64,000 bases of DNA from JAQGMJ01 sp036498945 (GTDB taxonomy: Bacteria; Pseudomonadota; Gammaproteobacteria; Burkholderiales; JAEUOS01), in assembly GCA_036498945.1 (NCBI GenBank), contig DASYEQ010000050.1, forward strand, positions 33,048 through 97,047, read 5' to 3'. Shown in pieces: positions 7,967 through 17,451 of the stretch. The position numbers and the translations under genes were made by a program. Positions within the stretch are counted from its first letter, which is position 1, and the number at the start of each line of letters is the position of its first letter. The notes beneath the pieces were generated by a model. It was given only the letters and a program-made list of their open reading frames with translations, was not told the origin of the DNA and ran no database searches.

Positions 7967-8640
7967 TGCGCAATCTCGAAATCCACGCCGATCGCCGTCT
8001 CTCGGCCCGGGTACAGGGGGCGCAACTGCCATGGACGGCCTCGCCCGTCGCCGGAGTGGAGCGGCGCATGCTGGAGCGCATCGGCGATGAAGTGGCGCTT
8101 GCCACCAGCATCGTGCGCTACGCCGCCGGGCGCGAGTTCCATCACCACACCCACGGTCTGGGCGAAGAGTTCGTTGTGCTTGAGGGCACCTTTTCCGACG
8201 AGCACGGCGATTACCCGGCCGGCACCTATGTGCGCAACCCGCCCGGCTCCGGGCACACGCCCCATAGCGGCGAGGGCTGCGTGATTTTCGTCAAGCTGCG
8301 CCAGATGCCGGCGGGCGAAACCCGCCGCGTGGTGCTGCGCCCCGAAGAGCGGCGCTGGACCGCGCATGAGGCGGAAGGCGGATTGTCGCGCGCTCGCCTG
8401 TTCGACGGCGGCGCGGAGGAAGTCTGCCTGGAGCGCCTGCCGCCGGGCTATCATAGGAAAGGCGTTTTCCGCGCCGGCGGGGAGGAGATGTTCGTGCTGG
8501 AAGGCGCCATCGAAATGCTCGACACACGCCACACGGCGTTCGGCACGTGGGGCTGGCTGCGCCACCCCGGCGACTTCAATGCCGGCTTCACCGCGGCGGG
8601 CGGCGCGCTGCTGTGGGTCAAGCGCGGCCATCTCGCCTGA
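7966..8640 (+). CDS. Bicupin (ChrR-like cupin) protein
   Basis: 224-residue protein with two cupin barrels. The first holds a metal-site pattern, EFHHHTHGLGEEFVVLEG then GHTP, matching the two cupin motifs; it resembles the ChrR cupin (anti-ECFsigma) domain that binds zinc. The second (from about residue 145, YHRKGVFRAGGEEMFVLEG) is a degenerate copy. There is no anti-sigma N-terminal domain and no sigma factor nearby, so a metal-dependent enzyme or sensor role is more likely. ATG at 7966 shares a base with the SDR stop (TGATG). Confidence 0.8.
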   Translation: MRNLEIHADRRLSARVQGAQLPWTASPVAGVERRMLERIGDEVALATSIVRYAAGREFHHHTHGLGEEFVVLEGTFSDEHGDYPAGTYVRNPPGSGHTPHSGEGCVIFVKLRQMPAGETRRVVLRPEERRWTAHEAEGGLSRARLFDGGAEEVCLERLPPGYHRKGVFRAGGEEMFVLEGAIEMLDTRHTAFGTWGWLRHPGDFNAGFTAAGGALLWVKRGHLA

Positions 8641-8653
8641 AGGCCCGCGGGCG

Positions 8654-9349
8654 GTGAAGATCCTGGCCGACATGGAACCCTTCCGCCGCTTGAGCGAGGG
8701 CGGCCGGAAACTGCTGGCCCAGGGCCAGATGACGCGCAGCGTCGGCCGCGCCGCGCCGCTATTGCACAAGGGGCAGCCGGTCTCGGGGGCCTATCTGGTG
8801 CTCGAAGGGCGGCTACGGGTATTCACCATCTCCCCCGGCGGCACCGAGGCAACGCTGTATTTCGTCGAACCCGGCGAGACCTGCGTGCTGGCGCTCAACT
8901 GCCTGTTCAACGACCTGCTGTACCCGGCCTGGGTGCAGGCCGAGGCCGCCACCGCGGTCAGCATGATCCCTGGCCCGGTGTATCGCAAATTGTTCGAGAC
9001 CGAGCCGGTGATCCAGAACCTGACGGTGCAAGCGCTTTCCACCCTGGTGTTCCGCCTGATGGGCGAACTGGAAGACGTGCACGCGAACAACCACCGCCAG
9101 CGCCTGGTGCAGTTCATCCTGCTGCACGCTTCCGCCGACGGCGTATTGCGCATGACCCAGCAGGAAGTCGCCCGCCACCTGGGGACGACGCGCGAAGTCA
9201 TCGCCCGCCTGCTGCGCGATTTCGTCGCGCGCGAACTGGTGCGGACCGGGCGCGGCACGACCGCCATCCGCGACCTGTTCGGATTGCGCCAGGTGCTGGC
9301 GCCCCACCCGCCGCAGGCTGGCGGCCGCCGCGCCGCCGGCAAGGGCTAA
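8654..9349 (+). CDS. Crp/Fnr-family transcriptional regulator
   Basis: 231-residue regulator with an N-terminal cyclic-nucleotide-binding barrel (about 30-120) and a C-terminal winged helix (about 160-215; recognition segment TQQEVARHLGTTREVIARLLRDF). The barrel has a cysteine pair in GETCVLALNCLFN but not the four-cysteine cluster of FNR, so oxygen sensing by an iron-sulphur cluster is not supported; the ligand is unknown. It starts with GTG at 8654 (ATG at 8672 possible), 13 bp after the cupin gene, and is the last gene of the MAPEG-SDR-cupin run, so it may control that run. Confidence 0.88.
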   Translation: MKILADMEPFRRLSEGGRKLLAQGQMTRSVGRAAPLLHKGQPVSGAYLVLEGRLRVFTISPGGTEATLYFVEPGETCVLALNCLFNDLLYPAWVQAEAATAVSMIPGPVYRKLFETEPVIQNLTVQALSTLVFRLMGELEDVHANNHRQRLVQFILLHASADGVLRMTQQEVARHLGTTREVIARLLRDFVARELVRTGRGTTAIRDLFGLRQVLAPHPPQAGGRRAAGKG

Positions 9350-9547
9350 ACTAGGGAGCGCCGCCGTCGGCGCAAGTGGGGGCGCTGGTTCGCCAGCGCA
9401 TCCGCGCGGCGAGCCGGCGCGTATCCCCGTGTTGCGCCTGCTATGCAAAGATGGCGGCGCAGCCCGGTCATCCGGGTTCCTGCTCGTTCGGGCGCTGTCC
9501 GCTGCCCCATGCCACCCGCGCCCTCCGGCGCCAAAAAGGAGAAGACC

Positions 9548-10153
9548 ATGCATGCTTTCCGCTTCGCAGCCGCCCTGCTGCTTTCCCTGCTCACCGCCGT
9601 ACCGGCGCTGGCGCAGACGCCGCCCACCCGTGTGCGCGGCACCATCGTCTCGCTCGACGGCCAGATGCTGACCGTGAAAGGCCGCCGTGGCGACGAGATG
9701 AAGATCAAGCTGGCCGACAATTATTCCGTCGCCGCCGTCGTCCCCATCACCCTGGCCGACATCAAGCAGGGCAGCTTCATCGGCAGCGCGGCGATCAAGC
9801 AGGCCGATGGCACGCTGAAGGCGCAGGAAGTGCTGGTGTTCCCCGAAGCCATGCGCGGCGCCGGCGAAGGCCACTATCCCTGGGACCTGACGCCCAATTC
9901 CACCATGACCAATGCCACCGTCGAAGCGGTGGTGGACGGCACCAGCGGCCGCGAGATGTCGCTCACCTACAAGGGTGGCAAGCAGAAAATCGCGGTGCCG
10001 CCGAACACCCCGGTGGTGACCTTCGAGCCGGGCGACAAGTCGATGCTCAAGGCGGGCGCGAAAGTGTTCATCGGCGCGCAAAAAGCGGCCGACGGCAGCC
10101 TGTCCGCCGGTCGCGTGGCGGTCGGCAAGGATGGCTTCACGCCGCCGATGTAA
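9548..10153 (+). CDS. Exported protein with two beta-rich repeats
   Basis: 201-residue exported protein of unknown role. Residues 1-22 are a signal peptide ending ALA. The mature part has two OB-like, DUF5666-like segments of similar build: GTIVSLDGQMLTVKGRRGDE and ATVEAVVDGTSGREMSLTYK, each followed by a strand that ends in a proline/valine turn. No cysteine or catalytic signature. Similar proteins are often mislabelled as metal ABC permeases; nothing here supports transport. AAGGAGAAG precedes the ATG, and a strong terminator follows, so it is a single-gene unit. Confidence 0.7.
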   Translation: MHAFRFAAALLLSLLTAVPALAQTPPTRVRGTIVSLDGQMLTVKGRRGDEMKIKLADNYSVAAVVPITLADIKQGSFIGSAAIKQADGTLKAQEVLVFPEAMRGAGEGHYPWDLTPNSTMTNATVEAVVDGTSGREMSLTYKGGKQKIAVPPNTPVVTFEPGDKSMLKAGAKVFIGAQKAADGSLSAGRVAVGKDGFTPPM

Positions 10154-10471
10154 AGCGTCAGTAATCTTGCGTCCCGCCCGCCCCCAAGGCGGACGATCCA
10201 GCCGCCCCGGCCGCAAGCCCGGGGCGGCTGTTTTTTTGCGCGGGACGCAGCGCGCTACGTCATCGATAGCGCCCGCGGCCTTTACAAATCTTTACCGTCC
10301 TTAACACTCGCAATCGATTGTGAAAGCGCCCGAAAAGCGCTGCTTCTCCGTCGTTATTCAGTTCAAGCCGGGCGCGACACTGCCGGTACGGCCACGCCAA
10401 TCAGCCGCCCCGACACACGCGGAAGCGCCGTCTCAGCCGGCCCCGCGTCCACACCTTCCTGAAAGACGACG
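10154..10471. other. Intergenic region with terminator and promoter-like AT-rich patch
   Basis: After the terminator (10200-10237), the stretch 10280-10325 is AT-rich and contains TTTACA (10281-10286), TTAACA (10301-10306) and the perfect palindrome CAATCGATTG (10311-10320) set in a near-palindrome TCGCAATCGATTGTGA. This is the likely control region of the Ser/Thr-rich gene at 10472. No other feature seen. Confidence 0.5.
10200..10237 (+). terminator. Rho-independent terminator
   Basis: Stem AGCCGCCCCGG / CCGGGGCGGCT followed by GTTTTTTT, 47 bp after the stop of the exported protein gene. Confidence 0.9.
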
Positions 10472-11179
10472 ATGACGATCAGTTCGATTAGCGACAACTC
10501 TTCCCTGTGGAGCACTTCACAGGCTTCCAGCACCACCGCGGTCACCAGCACCAGCGACAGCGACACCGAGGCCAGCGGCCAGGTGCATCACCATCATCAC
10601 GGTGGCGGCCATGGCGGCGGCGGCATGATGAAAGACGTAATGCAGGCGCTCAGCGACTCGGGCGTGGGCGGTAGCACCGATTCCAGTGCCGCCACGACTA
10701 GCACCGACGGCTCTTCCACTTCGGCGACCGGCTCTTCCACTAGCACCACCGCGAGCACCGGCACCGACCCCAGCCAGACCGGCCAGGCGCTGCACCAGTT
10801 CATGCACGACCTGTTCCAGGCGATGAACGACCAGGGCGGCCAGTCCTCCTCCGGCGCTTCCGACAGCAGCACCGCCGCGGCCGGTGCCACCGGCGGCACG
10901 CCGGCGCCCTACGGCGGCGCGCAGAGCGCGCTGCAATCGATGATCAGCAATCTGAACTCGGGCAACACCTCCGGCCCGCTTTCCAAGCTGCAATCGGACT
11001 TCCAGAACCTGGTGACGGCGATGGGTTCGGGCTCCGGCACCAGCGCCACCGCCGGCAGCGACGGCGGCAGCACCTCTTCCGCCGGCCTGCAAAGCTTTCT
11101 CACCAACCTGGAACAGAAAATGGGCGCGCACCAGATGCCGCCCAGCGCGGTGGGCAACAGCATCAGCACGCAGGCGTAA
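10472..11179 (+). CDS. Low-complexity Ser/Thr/Gly-rich protein with a His5-Gly patch
   Basis: 235-residue protein built mostly of serine, threonine, glycine and alanine, with no cysteine and no signal peptide. A histidine run (QVHHHHHGGGHGGGG, about 37-51) is followed by three amphipathic segments: MMKDVMQALSDSG, TGQALHQFMHDLFQAMND, and QSALQSMISNLNSG / LSKLQSDFQNLVTAM. The His-rich patch could bind metal. Related low-complexity proteins occur in Oxalobacteraceae without assigned function; export by a signal-less route is possible. Recognised only by composition. Confidence 0.6.
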   Translation: MTISSISDNSSLWSTSQASSTTAVTSTSDSDTEASGQVHHHHHGGGHGGGGMMKDVMQALSDSGVGGSTDSSAATTSTDGSSTSATGSSTSTTASTGTDPSQTGQALHQFMHDLFQAMNDQGGQSSSGASDSSTAAAGATGGTPAPYGGAQSALQSMISNLNSGNTSGPLSKLQSDFQNLVTAMGSGSGTSATAGSDGGSTSSAGLQSFLTNLEQKMGAHQMPPSAVGNSISTQA

Positions 11180-11259
11180 GGCGATGCCGGCCGGGGGAAG
11201 GCCCGGTGACCGCAGAGGCAGTAATTGCCGCTCGGCGCCGGTGAGTTAGGATAATGCGC

Positions 11260-12093
11260 ATGGAAAAGTCCCCTCCGTTCGCCGAACTCGCCGCGCGGGC
11301 CGCCCGTGTCAACCAGCAATTGCTGGCGGCGCCGATCATCGAACTGAACGGCATCGTTTCTCCCGGTGGCATCGGCGCCAGCCAGGCCGGTGCCGGCACC
11401 CCTTGGCATCTTGGTTTCGAGTTGGCAGGCTGGCGCCTGGACGGCGAACCGGTGCAGACGCAAGAGCTGCGTGTGCGCCGGCAGATCGAACGGACCGAAA
11501 TCGATGCTTACCGTAAAAGCCTGCCGATTTACTCAGTCCGCCGGCTGCGGGTACGGCTGGCGCTGCAAACCGAGTTTGGGCGGCCCCAGGCCTGGCTGGA
11601 GGAGATAGTTGGCCCGGTGGACGACGCCGAACTGGAATCACGGGCGGCGCAATTGCGCGAGCCTGTGATCCACGATGATCCGGTATTCGGCGCATGCACC
11701 CTCAACCGCATGATCAAGTGGTTCGACGCCGGCGGTCGCTGGATGGATCGCCGGATAGCGGTTCACCTGTCGGCGCCGGATGTCGACGCCCTGCCCGAGG
11801 TGCTTGGTCACGCCCATGCCATCTGGGCCGAACAGGCGCGCTGGAACCAGGACCTGATCGACCGCTGTGCCGCCGATCTCCTGGCACTGAAAAACGACAC
11901 CTGGCTGGGCGACGACGAAACCGCCTTCACCGCCGAGACGTTCAAGGCGCGCCTGTCGCTGCAATCGCTGACCGTGGAATCCGACGGCTCCTTCAGTTTC
12001 TGGTTTGACGACGGCGACCTCTTCTGGGGGCACGCCATTGTGGTCGGGGGCGACTTGAAGCAAGGGATCGCAAGAGCCGACATTGCGGGCTAG
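11260..12093 (+). CDS. DUF2262 domain protein
   Basis: 277-residue cytoplasmic protein. The C-terminal part matches DUF2262: DPVFGACTLNRMIKWFDA in the middle, then FTAETFKARLSLQSLTVESD and the characteristic ending FSFWFDDGDLFWGHAI. The N-terminal 130 residues are less conserved. Members often sit near immunity-type proteins of contact systems, but no toxin is nearby and no function is known. ATG at 11260 is preferred to the one at 11254 only by position; both share the frame. Confidence 0.75.
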   Translation: MEKSPPFAELAARAARVNQQLLAAPIIELNGIVSPGGIGASQAGAGTPWHLGFELAGWRLDGEPVQTQELRVRRQIERTEIDAYRKSLPIYSVRRLRVRLALQTEFGRPQAWLEEIVGPVDDAELESRAAQLREPVIHDDPVFGACTLNRMIKWFDAGGRWMDRRIAVHLSAPDVDALPEVLGHAHAIWAEQARWNQDLIDRCAADLLALKNDTWLGDDETAFTAETFKARLSLQSLTVESDGSFSFWFDDGDLFWGHAIVVGGDLKQGIARADIAG

Positions 12094-12176
12094 CCGGTCA
12101 CTTTCGGAAGCGCGGCGGGTTCGGGTGTAAGCTAATGCCACGCCGATCATGTAATCCCGGCCTGCGGGTGAATGCG

Positions 12177-12749
12177 ATGAACGAAAACGAATCTGAAATC
12201 AGCGAAGTGCTGCGCTACTGGATCTGGTCCGGCTTTTACGGCGAGGACGAGGTCCAGGAGATGCTCGACGACCTGCTCGAAGAAGAAGCCGAAGAAGGCA
12301 TGCAGGCGGACGAGGACACGCTGCGCGACTACATCAGCGAGGAATTCGAGCGCAAGGCCGATGCCGAGGCCGACTGGCCGGAGGTGACCGATTGCGACCG
12401 GTTGGACGCGGTATTCGCCGCCATGGAAGACGAGGGCATTTGCGCGCTGCAAAACGCCGGCAACACGCTCTCCGACGGCCTCTCGGATGTGGCGCAGGCG
12501 CTGCACGAGCGCGGGCCCGAGCATTACTACGGCTACTGCTTCTACCACGGCCAGGACCTGGAACGCGCGATCGACGGCAACGGCCTGACGCTGGCCTTCG
12601 GCGACCTCGACGACAACCCGGTGAAAATGGTGCGCGTGGGCGAAGCGGTGGTGGCGGCGCTGCAAGCAGCCGGGTTCGAGACGGTGTGGGACGGCACCGC
12701 GGACAAGCGCATCGACATTCCGAAGATCGACTGGAAGCGGCGCGGCTGA
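12177..12749 (+). CDS. Acidic DUF6891-like protein
   Basis: 190-residue, very acidic cytoplasmic protein. It opens with EVLRYWIWSGFYGEDEVQEM and an acidic helix, and the second half holds YYGYCFYHGQDLERAIDGNGL then a strand-rich end. The pattern fits DUF6891, a family of unknown function. It follows the DUF2262 gene by 83 bp, and the pair may be coexpressed; both families are seen in clusters of small immunity-like proteins, but that link is only inference here. Confidence 0.6.
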   Translation: MNENESEISEVLRYWIWSGFYGEDEVQEMLDDLLEEEAEEGMQADEDTLRDYISEEFERKADAEADWPEVTDCDRLDAVFAAMEDEGICALQNAGNTLSDGLSDVAQALHERGPEHYYGYCFYHGQDLERAIDGNGLTLAFGDLDDNPVKMVRVGEAVVAALQAAGFETVWDGTADKRIDIPKIDWKRRG

Positions 12750-12750
12750 T

Positions 12751-12867
12751 GGGGCACAGACCCCGTTACTGCTGGGCGTTCTGCTATTGAGCATCTATGC
12801 GGCGCTGGTCTACCGCCGCTTCGCCGCGCATATCAAAGCCAAGCACTACGCACCTGGGCGGCGATGA
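12751..12867 (+). pseudogene. Small membrane-protein frame lacking a normal start codon
   Basis: In the frame of base 12763 the DNA reads PLLLGVLLLSIYAALVYRRF, then a basic end, AHIKAKHYAPGRR, stopping at 12865-12867. That is a clear single-helix small membrane protein. No ATG or GTG is found upstream in frame; the nearest candidate is TTG at 12787, inside the helix. The 5' edge carries GGGGCACAGACCCC (12751-12764), a G4/C4 inverted repeat like those seen in dispersed betaproteobacterial repeats, suggesting the original start was lost. Its stop overlaps the ATG at 12864. Confidence 0.4.
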
Positions 12868-13064
12868 ACGGTCCCGAGCCGGATGCGCCGCGCGCCGACG
12901 GCGCAGGCAATCTCCTGTTCTACTGTCTCCTCTCCGGTGGCTATCGCAGGCTGGCAGACGCGGAATTGACGCGCATGGGCAACTGGCTGCGGTTTGCCGC
13001 GCCGGTCATCCTCCTGGGACTGGTGTGCGCGTTCGCCGTCGTGCCGGCCCTGGCGTGGCCCTGA
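12864..13064 (+). CDS. Small single-helix membrane protein
   Basis: 66-residue protein with a soluble N-terminus (about 1-40) and one membrane helix, FAAPVILLGLVCAFAVVPALAW, at the C-terminus. Its ATG overlaps the stop of the preceding small membrane frame (ATGA), indicating translational coupling. No family recognised. Convergent with the BchE-like gene, 13 bp apart. Confidence 0.5.
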   Translation: MNGPEPDAPRADGAGNLLFYCLLSGGYRRLADAELTRMGNWLRFAAPVILLGLVCAFAVVPALAWP

Positions 13065-13077
13065 TAGAGCGGGCTCC

Positions 13078-14631
13078 TCAGGCGGCCTTGCGCTCCTGCT
13101 CGCTGCGCTCGCGCTTTTCGCGCACCCGCATCACCTTCAGCGGCACTTCCTGCGCGTCCTGCGGCGCGCCCCAGAATTCGCGCAAGGTCGGGCCGTCTTC
13201 GATGCGGCGGTCGATGAACAGGAAGTGCTTCCATTCATGGAACCAGACACGCCGGCCCATGCGGGTGTACCAGCGCATGCCGTGGCGCGCGGCGGCATCG
13301 GGATTGAAAAAGCTGCGCCACAGCGCCCGCGGGCGCGCCTGCACGATCACTTCGATGCACTTGACCCAGAGACAGACGCGCCAGGGCGCCATGTGGCGGG
13401 TGGCGAGCACCTGGTGCTTGTAGTCCCACAGGCGCTGGTCGGTCTGGATCACGCGGCGGTGTTGCGCCTGGCGGTAGTAGCCGGTCCAGCGGTGCGGCGT
13501 GACGAACAGCGCGGTGATCTGGTCCGGGTCGTAGGCGATCAGCTGGCGTAGCGTCCGGAACAGGTCGCGATCGGTGACTTCCTCGAAATCGGCCACCCAG
13601 GTGGCGAGCGACAGGATGCCGTGCACCCGCAGCAGGCGGATCGCTTCGCGGTCGGTGTTGGTGTCGCCCCCCTTCCTGATTTTTGCCAGCGTGGCGGCGT
13701 CGGTGTTCTCGATGCCGAGCAAAAAGCGCTCGATGCCGGCCTGGCGATAAAGGTGCAGGATGTCGGCGTCGCGCACGATGTCGTCGGCCCGCGTGGAGCC
13801 GATGATGGAAACCGGCACGTTTTCCGCAATCATCGCTTCGCAGAATTCGCGCCAGGCGGCCTTGTTCACCGTCGGGTTCTCGTCCGCCAGGTTGACCAGT
13901 TCAACGCCATGCTCGCGGTGCAGCCAGGCGATCTCGGCGGCGAACTTGCGCGGGTCTCGGTGGCGCCAGCGCGCCCAGTAACCGCGCTGGCCGCAGTAGT
14001 TGCACAGGTGCGGGCAGCCGCGCGAGAACTGCATCACCACCGAGCGCTTGCCGCCGTAGTAGCCGTAGCGCGCGCAGTCGATCAACTCCCAGCCGGTGCG
14101 GCAAGCATCGAGGTCGTCGATCATTTCGGCGGCCTCGGTTTCAATCACGCGGCGCGTATTTCCAGTCCCGCGCCGGAAGGCAATGCCGGGCACGCGCGCC
14201 AGGTCGCTGCCTTCTTCGATGGCGGCGGTCAGGCGGCGCACGGTCTCTTCGCCTTCACCGCGCACGCAGATATCGACCTGCGGCTCGGCTTCGAGGATCT
14301 CGCGGAAGTGATACGTGGGAAAGACCCCGCCGTAGACGATGAGGGTGCGCGGCAGCAGCGCACGGATGCGCCGCGCCAGGCTGGCGGCGATGGGATGCGC
14401 CGAGGTCGAGCCGGAATGCCCGAGCATCAGCACCTGCGGCCGGCGCTCCACCACGCGGCGCACGATCTCGTCGTGCGCAAGTGGCCCGAGTTCGGCATCC
14501 AGCAGGCTGACTTCATGCCCGGCGTCGATCAGCGAGCCGCCGACGTTGAGCAGGCCCAGCGGCGGCAGCTGTTCCTTCGGGATGCGGCTACCGATAGCGA
14601 CGTGGGGCGGGTTGAGCAGCAGGATGCGCAT
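13078..14631 (-). CDS. B12-binding-domain radical SAM protein, BchE-like
   Basis: 517-residue enzyme with an N-terminal cobalamin-binding Rossmann domain (about 1-150; MRILLLNPPHVAIGSRIP, GHSGSTSAHP) and a radical SAM barrel whose cluster cysteines are C206, C210 and C213 (RGCPHLCNYC). The C-terminal 150 residues (YDPDQITALFVTPHRWT, YTRMGRRVWFHEW) match proteins annotated as anaerobic Mg-protoporphyrin IX monomethyl ester cyclase (BchE). Without any other photosynthesis gene in view, the cyclase activity is uncertain and the protein may modify another ring or lipid. It stands alone. The canonical DxHxxG cobalamin motif is absent, as is usual in BchE-type proteins. Confidence 0.8.
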   Translation of the reverse strand: MRILLLNPPHVAIGSRIPKEQLPPLGLLNVGGSLIDAGHEVSLLDAELGPLAHDEIVRRVVERRPQVLMLGHSGSTSAHPIAASLARRIRALLPRTLIVYGGVFPTYHFREILEAEPQVDICVRGEGEETVRRLTAAIEEGSDLARVPGIAFRRGTGNTRRVIETEAAEMIDDLDACRTGWELIDCARYGYYGGKRSVVMQFSRGCPHLCNYCGQRGYWARWRHRDPRKFAAEIAWLHREHGVELVNLADENPTVNKAAWREFCEAMIAENVPVSIIGSTRADDIVRDADILHLYRQAGIERFLLGIENTDAATLAKIRKGGDTNTDREAIRLLRVHGILSLATWVADFEEVTDRDLFRTLRQLIAYDPDQITALFVTPHRWTGYYRQAQHRRVIQTDQRLWDYKHQVLATRHMAPWRVCLWVKCIEVIVQARPRALWRSFFNPDAAARHGMRWYTRMGRRVWFHEWKHFLFIDRRIEDGPTLREFWGAPQDAQEVPLKVMRVREKRERSEQERKAA

Positions 14632-14782
14632 GGAGGCCTCTTTTTGTTGTGCTGCCGGCAGCGTAAGAGGCGGGCATGGCGCGGCGCGGGCGTATTCATG
14701 GCAATCCGCGGGCGCAGTTGAACTCAGGCGCCATAATCGTGGTCGTTATAGATAAGGCCGCCGGTGCGGCCGGGAGAACCGG

Positions 14783-15304
14783 GTGGCCAAGGACAGCGTG
14801 GAAAAGCGGGGCGAGTTGATGGTGCTGCCGCGCAATGCGACGGAACTGGAGGCGGCGAAAGCGCGCGCCCGCAAGCGCCTGACGCGGGCAGCGGCGCTGG
14901 CCTCGGCCGCCACCGTAATTCCCCTGCCGGGCATCGACATCGCGGTAGACGCGGCGGCGCTGCTCCAGGTGATTCCGGCGATCAATCGCGACTTCGGCCT
15001 GACGCCGGCGCAGATCGAGCAACTGTCACCGAACAGGCAACTGGTGATCTACAAGGCGATCGTCGGCATCGGCAGCGCAATGGTGGGCAAGCTGGTGACG
15101 CGCGAACTGGTGATCGAGGCACTGAAGGCGGTGGGCGTGCGCCTGACGGTGAAGCAGGCGAGCAAATTCGTGCCGCTGGCAGGCACGGCACTGTCGGCGG
15201 CAATCGGCTTCACCGCCATGCAGTACGTCGGACGCCAGCACATCCGCGAGTGTGTCAAGGTGGCGCAGCTAGTGCAGGAAGAGGCGCGCGGCGAATCGGT
15301 TTGA
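14783..15304 (+). CDS. YcjF/DUF697-like helical membrane-associated protein
   Basis: 173-residue protein starting with GTG at 14783 behind GGGAGAA. It has paired hydrophobic helices: AAALASAATVIPLPGIDIAVDAAALLQVIPAI and, later, KFVPLAGTALSAAIGFTAMQYVG. This PLPGxD ... VPLxGTxxSAxIGF layout is shared with the C-terminal domain of YcjF-like and GTPase-associated DUF697 proteins. No GTPase is fused or adjacent. Function unknown. Confidence 0.55.
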   Translation: MAKDSVEKRGELMVLPRNATELEAAKARARKRLTRAAALASAATVIPLPGIDIAVDAAALLQVIPAINRDFGLTPAQIEQLSPNRQLVIYKAIVGIGSAMVGKLVTRELVIEALKAVGVRLTVKQASKFVPLAGTALSAAIGFTAMQYVGRQHIRECVKVAQLVQEEARGESV

Positions 15305-15317
15305 AAACACGCCCTCT

Positions 15318-15716
15318 TCAGGTTGCCGCGCTGACGTAATACCAGCGTCCATCCTCCTTGAGGAAACGGCTCAGTTCCTCCAGCTTGTGGGCACGGCCAT
15401 TGACGCGGTAGCGGGCGACGAAATCGACGCTGGCGTGGTGCGCGTCCTGCACTTGGTGCGACTTCACCTTCAGGCCGATCCATTGTGGTGCCTGCGCCTC
15501 TTGCTCCAGGTCGAGCCGCACGGGGCGGGTGCTGGCGTGCCAGGTGGCGAGCAGGTAGGCCTCTTCACGCAGGGCGTAAGCGGTGTAGCGCGAGCGCATC
15601 AGCGCTTCGGCATCCGGCGCGGGGATCGCGCCGTGGAGGTAACGCCCGCAGCAATTCTCGAGCGCGTGGCCACTGCCACAGGGGCAGGCGGCGGGGACTG
15701 GCTTGCGCATCGGCAA
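15318..15716 (-). CDS. YchJ family (UPF0225) SEC-C protein
   Basis: 132-residue protein of the YchJ/UPF0225 family. The N-terminal SEC-C zinc motif reads CPCGSGHALENCCG (about 11-24) and the core is an NTF2-like fold containing DAEALMRSRYTAYALR and DFVARYR. The family has no established function. It ends 13 bp after the DUF697-like gene on the other strand and starts 6 bp after the stop of the carboxylase gene, so it is probably the last gene of that transcript. Confidence 0.9.
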   Translation of the reverse strand: MPMRKPVPAACPCGSGHALENCCGRYLHGAIPAPDAEALMRSRYTAYALREEAYLLATWHASTRPVRLDLEQEAQAPQWIGLKVKSHQVQDAHHASVDFVARYRVNGRAHKLEELSRFLKEDGRWYYVSAAT

Positions 15717-15722
15717 TGCCGC

Positions 15723-17330
<1,608 letters not shown>

Positions 17331-17368
17331 GCTGTTGTCCCGGCGCCCCGATAGGGCGGCTTGTGGTG

Positions 17369-17390
17369 TTGACGTTTACGTTAACGTCAA
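17369..17390 (-). promoter_or_regulatory. LiuR-like MerR-type operator upstream of liuB
   Basis: A 22-bp imperfect palindrome with ends TTGACGT (17369-17375) and AACGTCAA (17383-17390) and centre TTACGTT. It resembles, from memory, the ACGT-containing operators reported for LiuR, the MerR-family regulator of branched-chain amino acid breakdown in proteobacteria. Its position 39 bp before the carboxylase start fits control of that gene. Confidence 0.65.
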
Positions 17391-17451
17391 TTCTAGCAAG
17401 GCCGGAGGCGGGACGGGCGGAGAAGGCTTTCGCCCTCTCCGCGCGGCGGCC

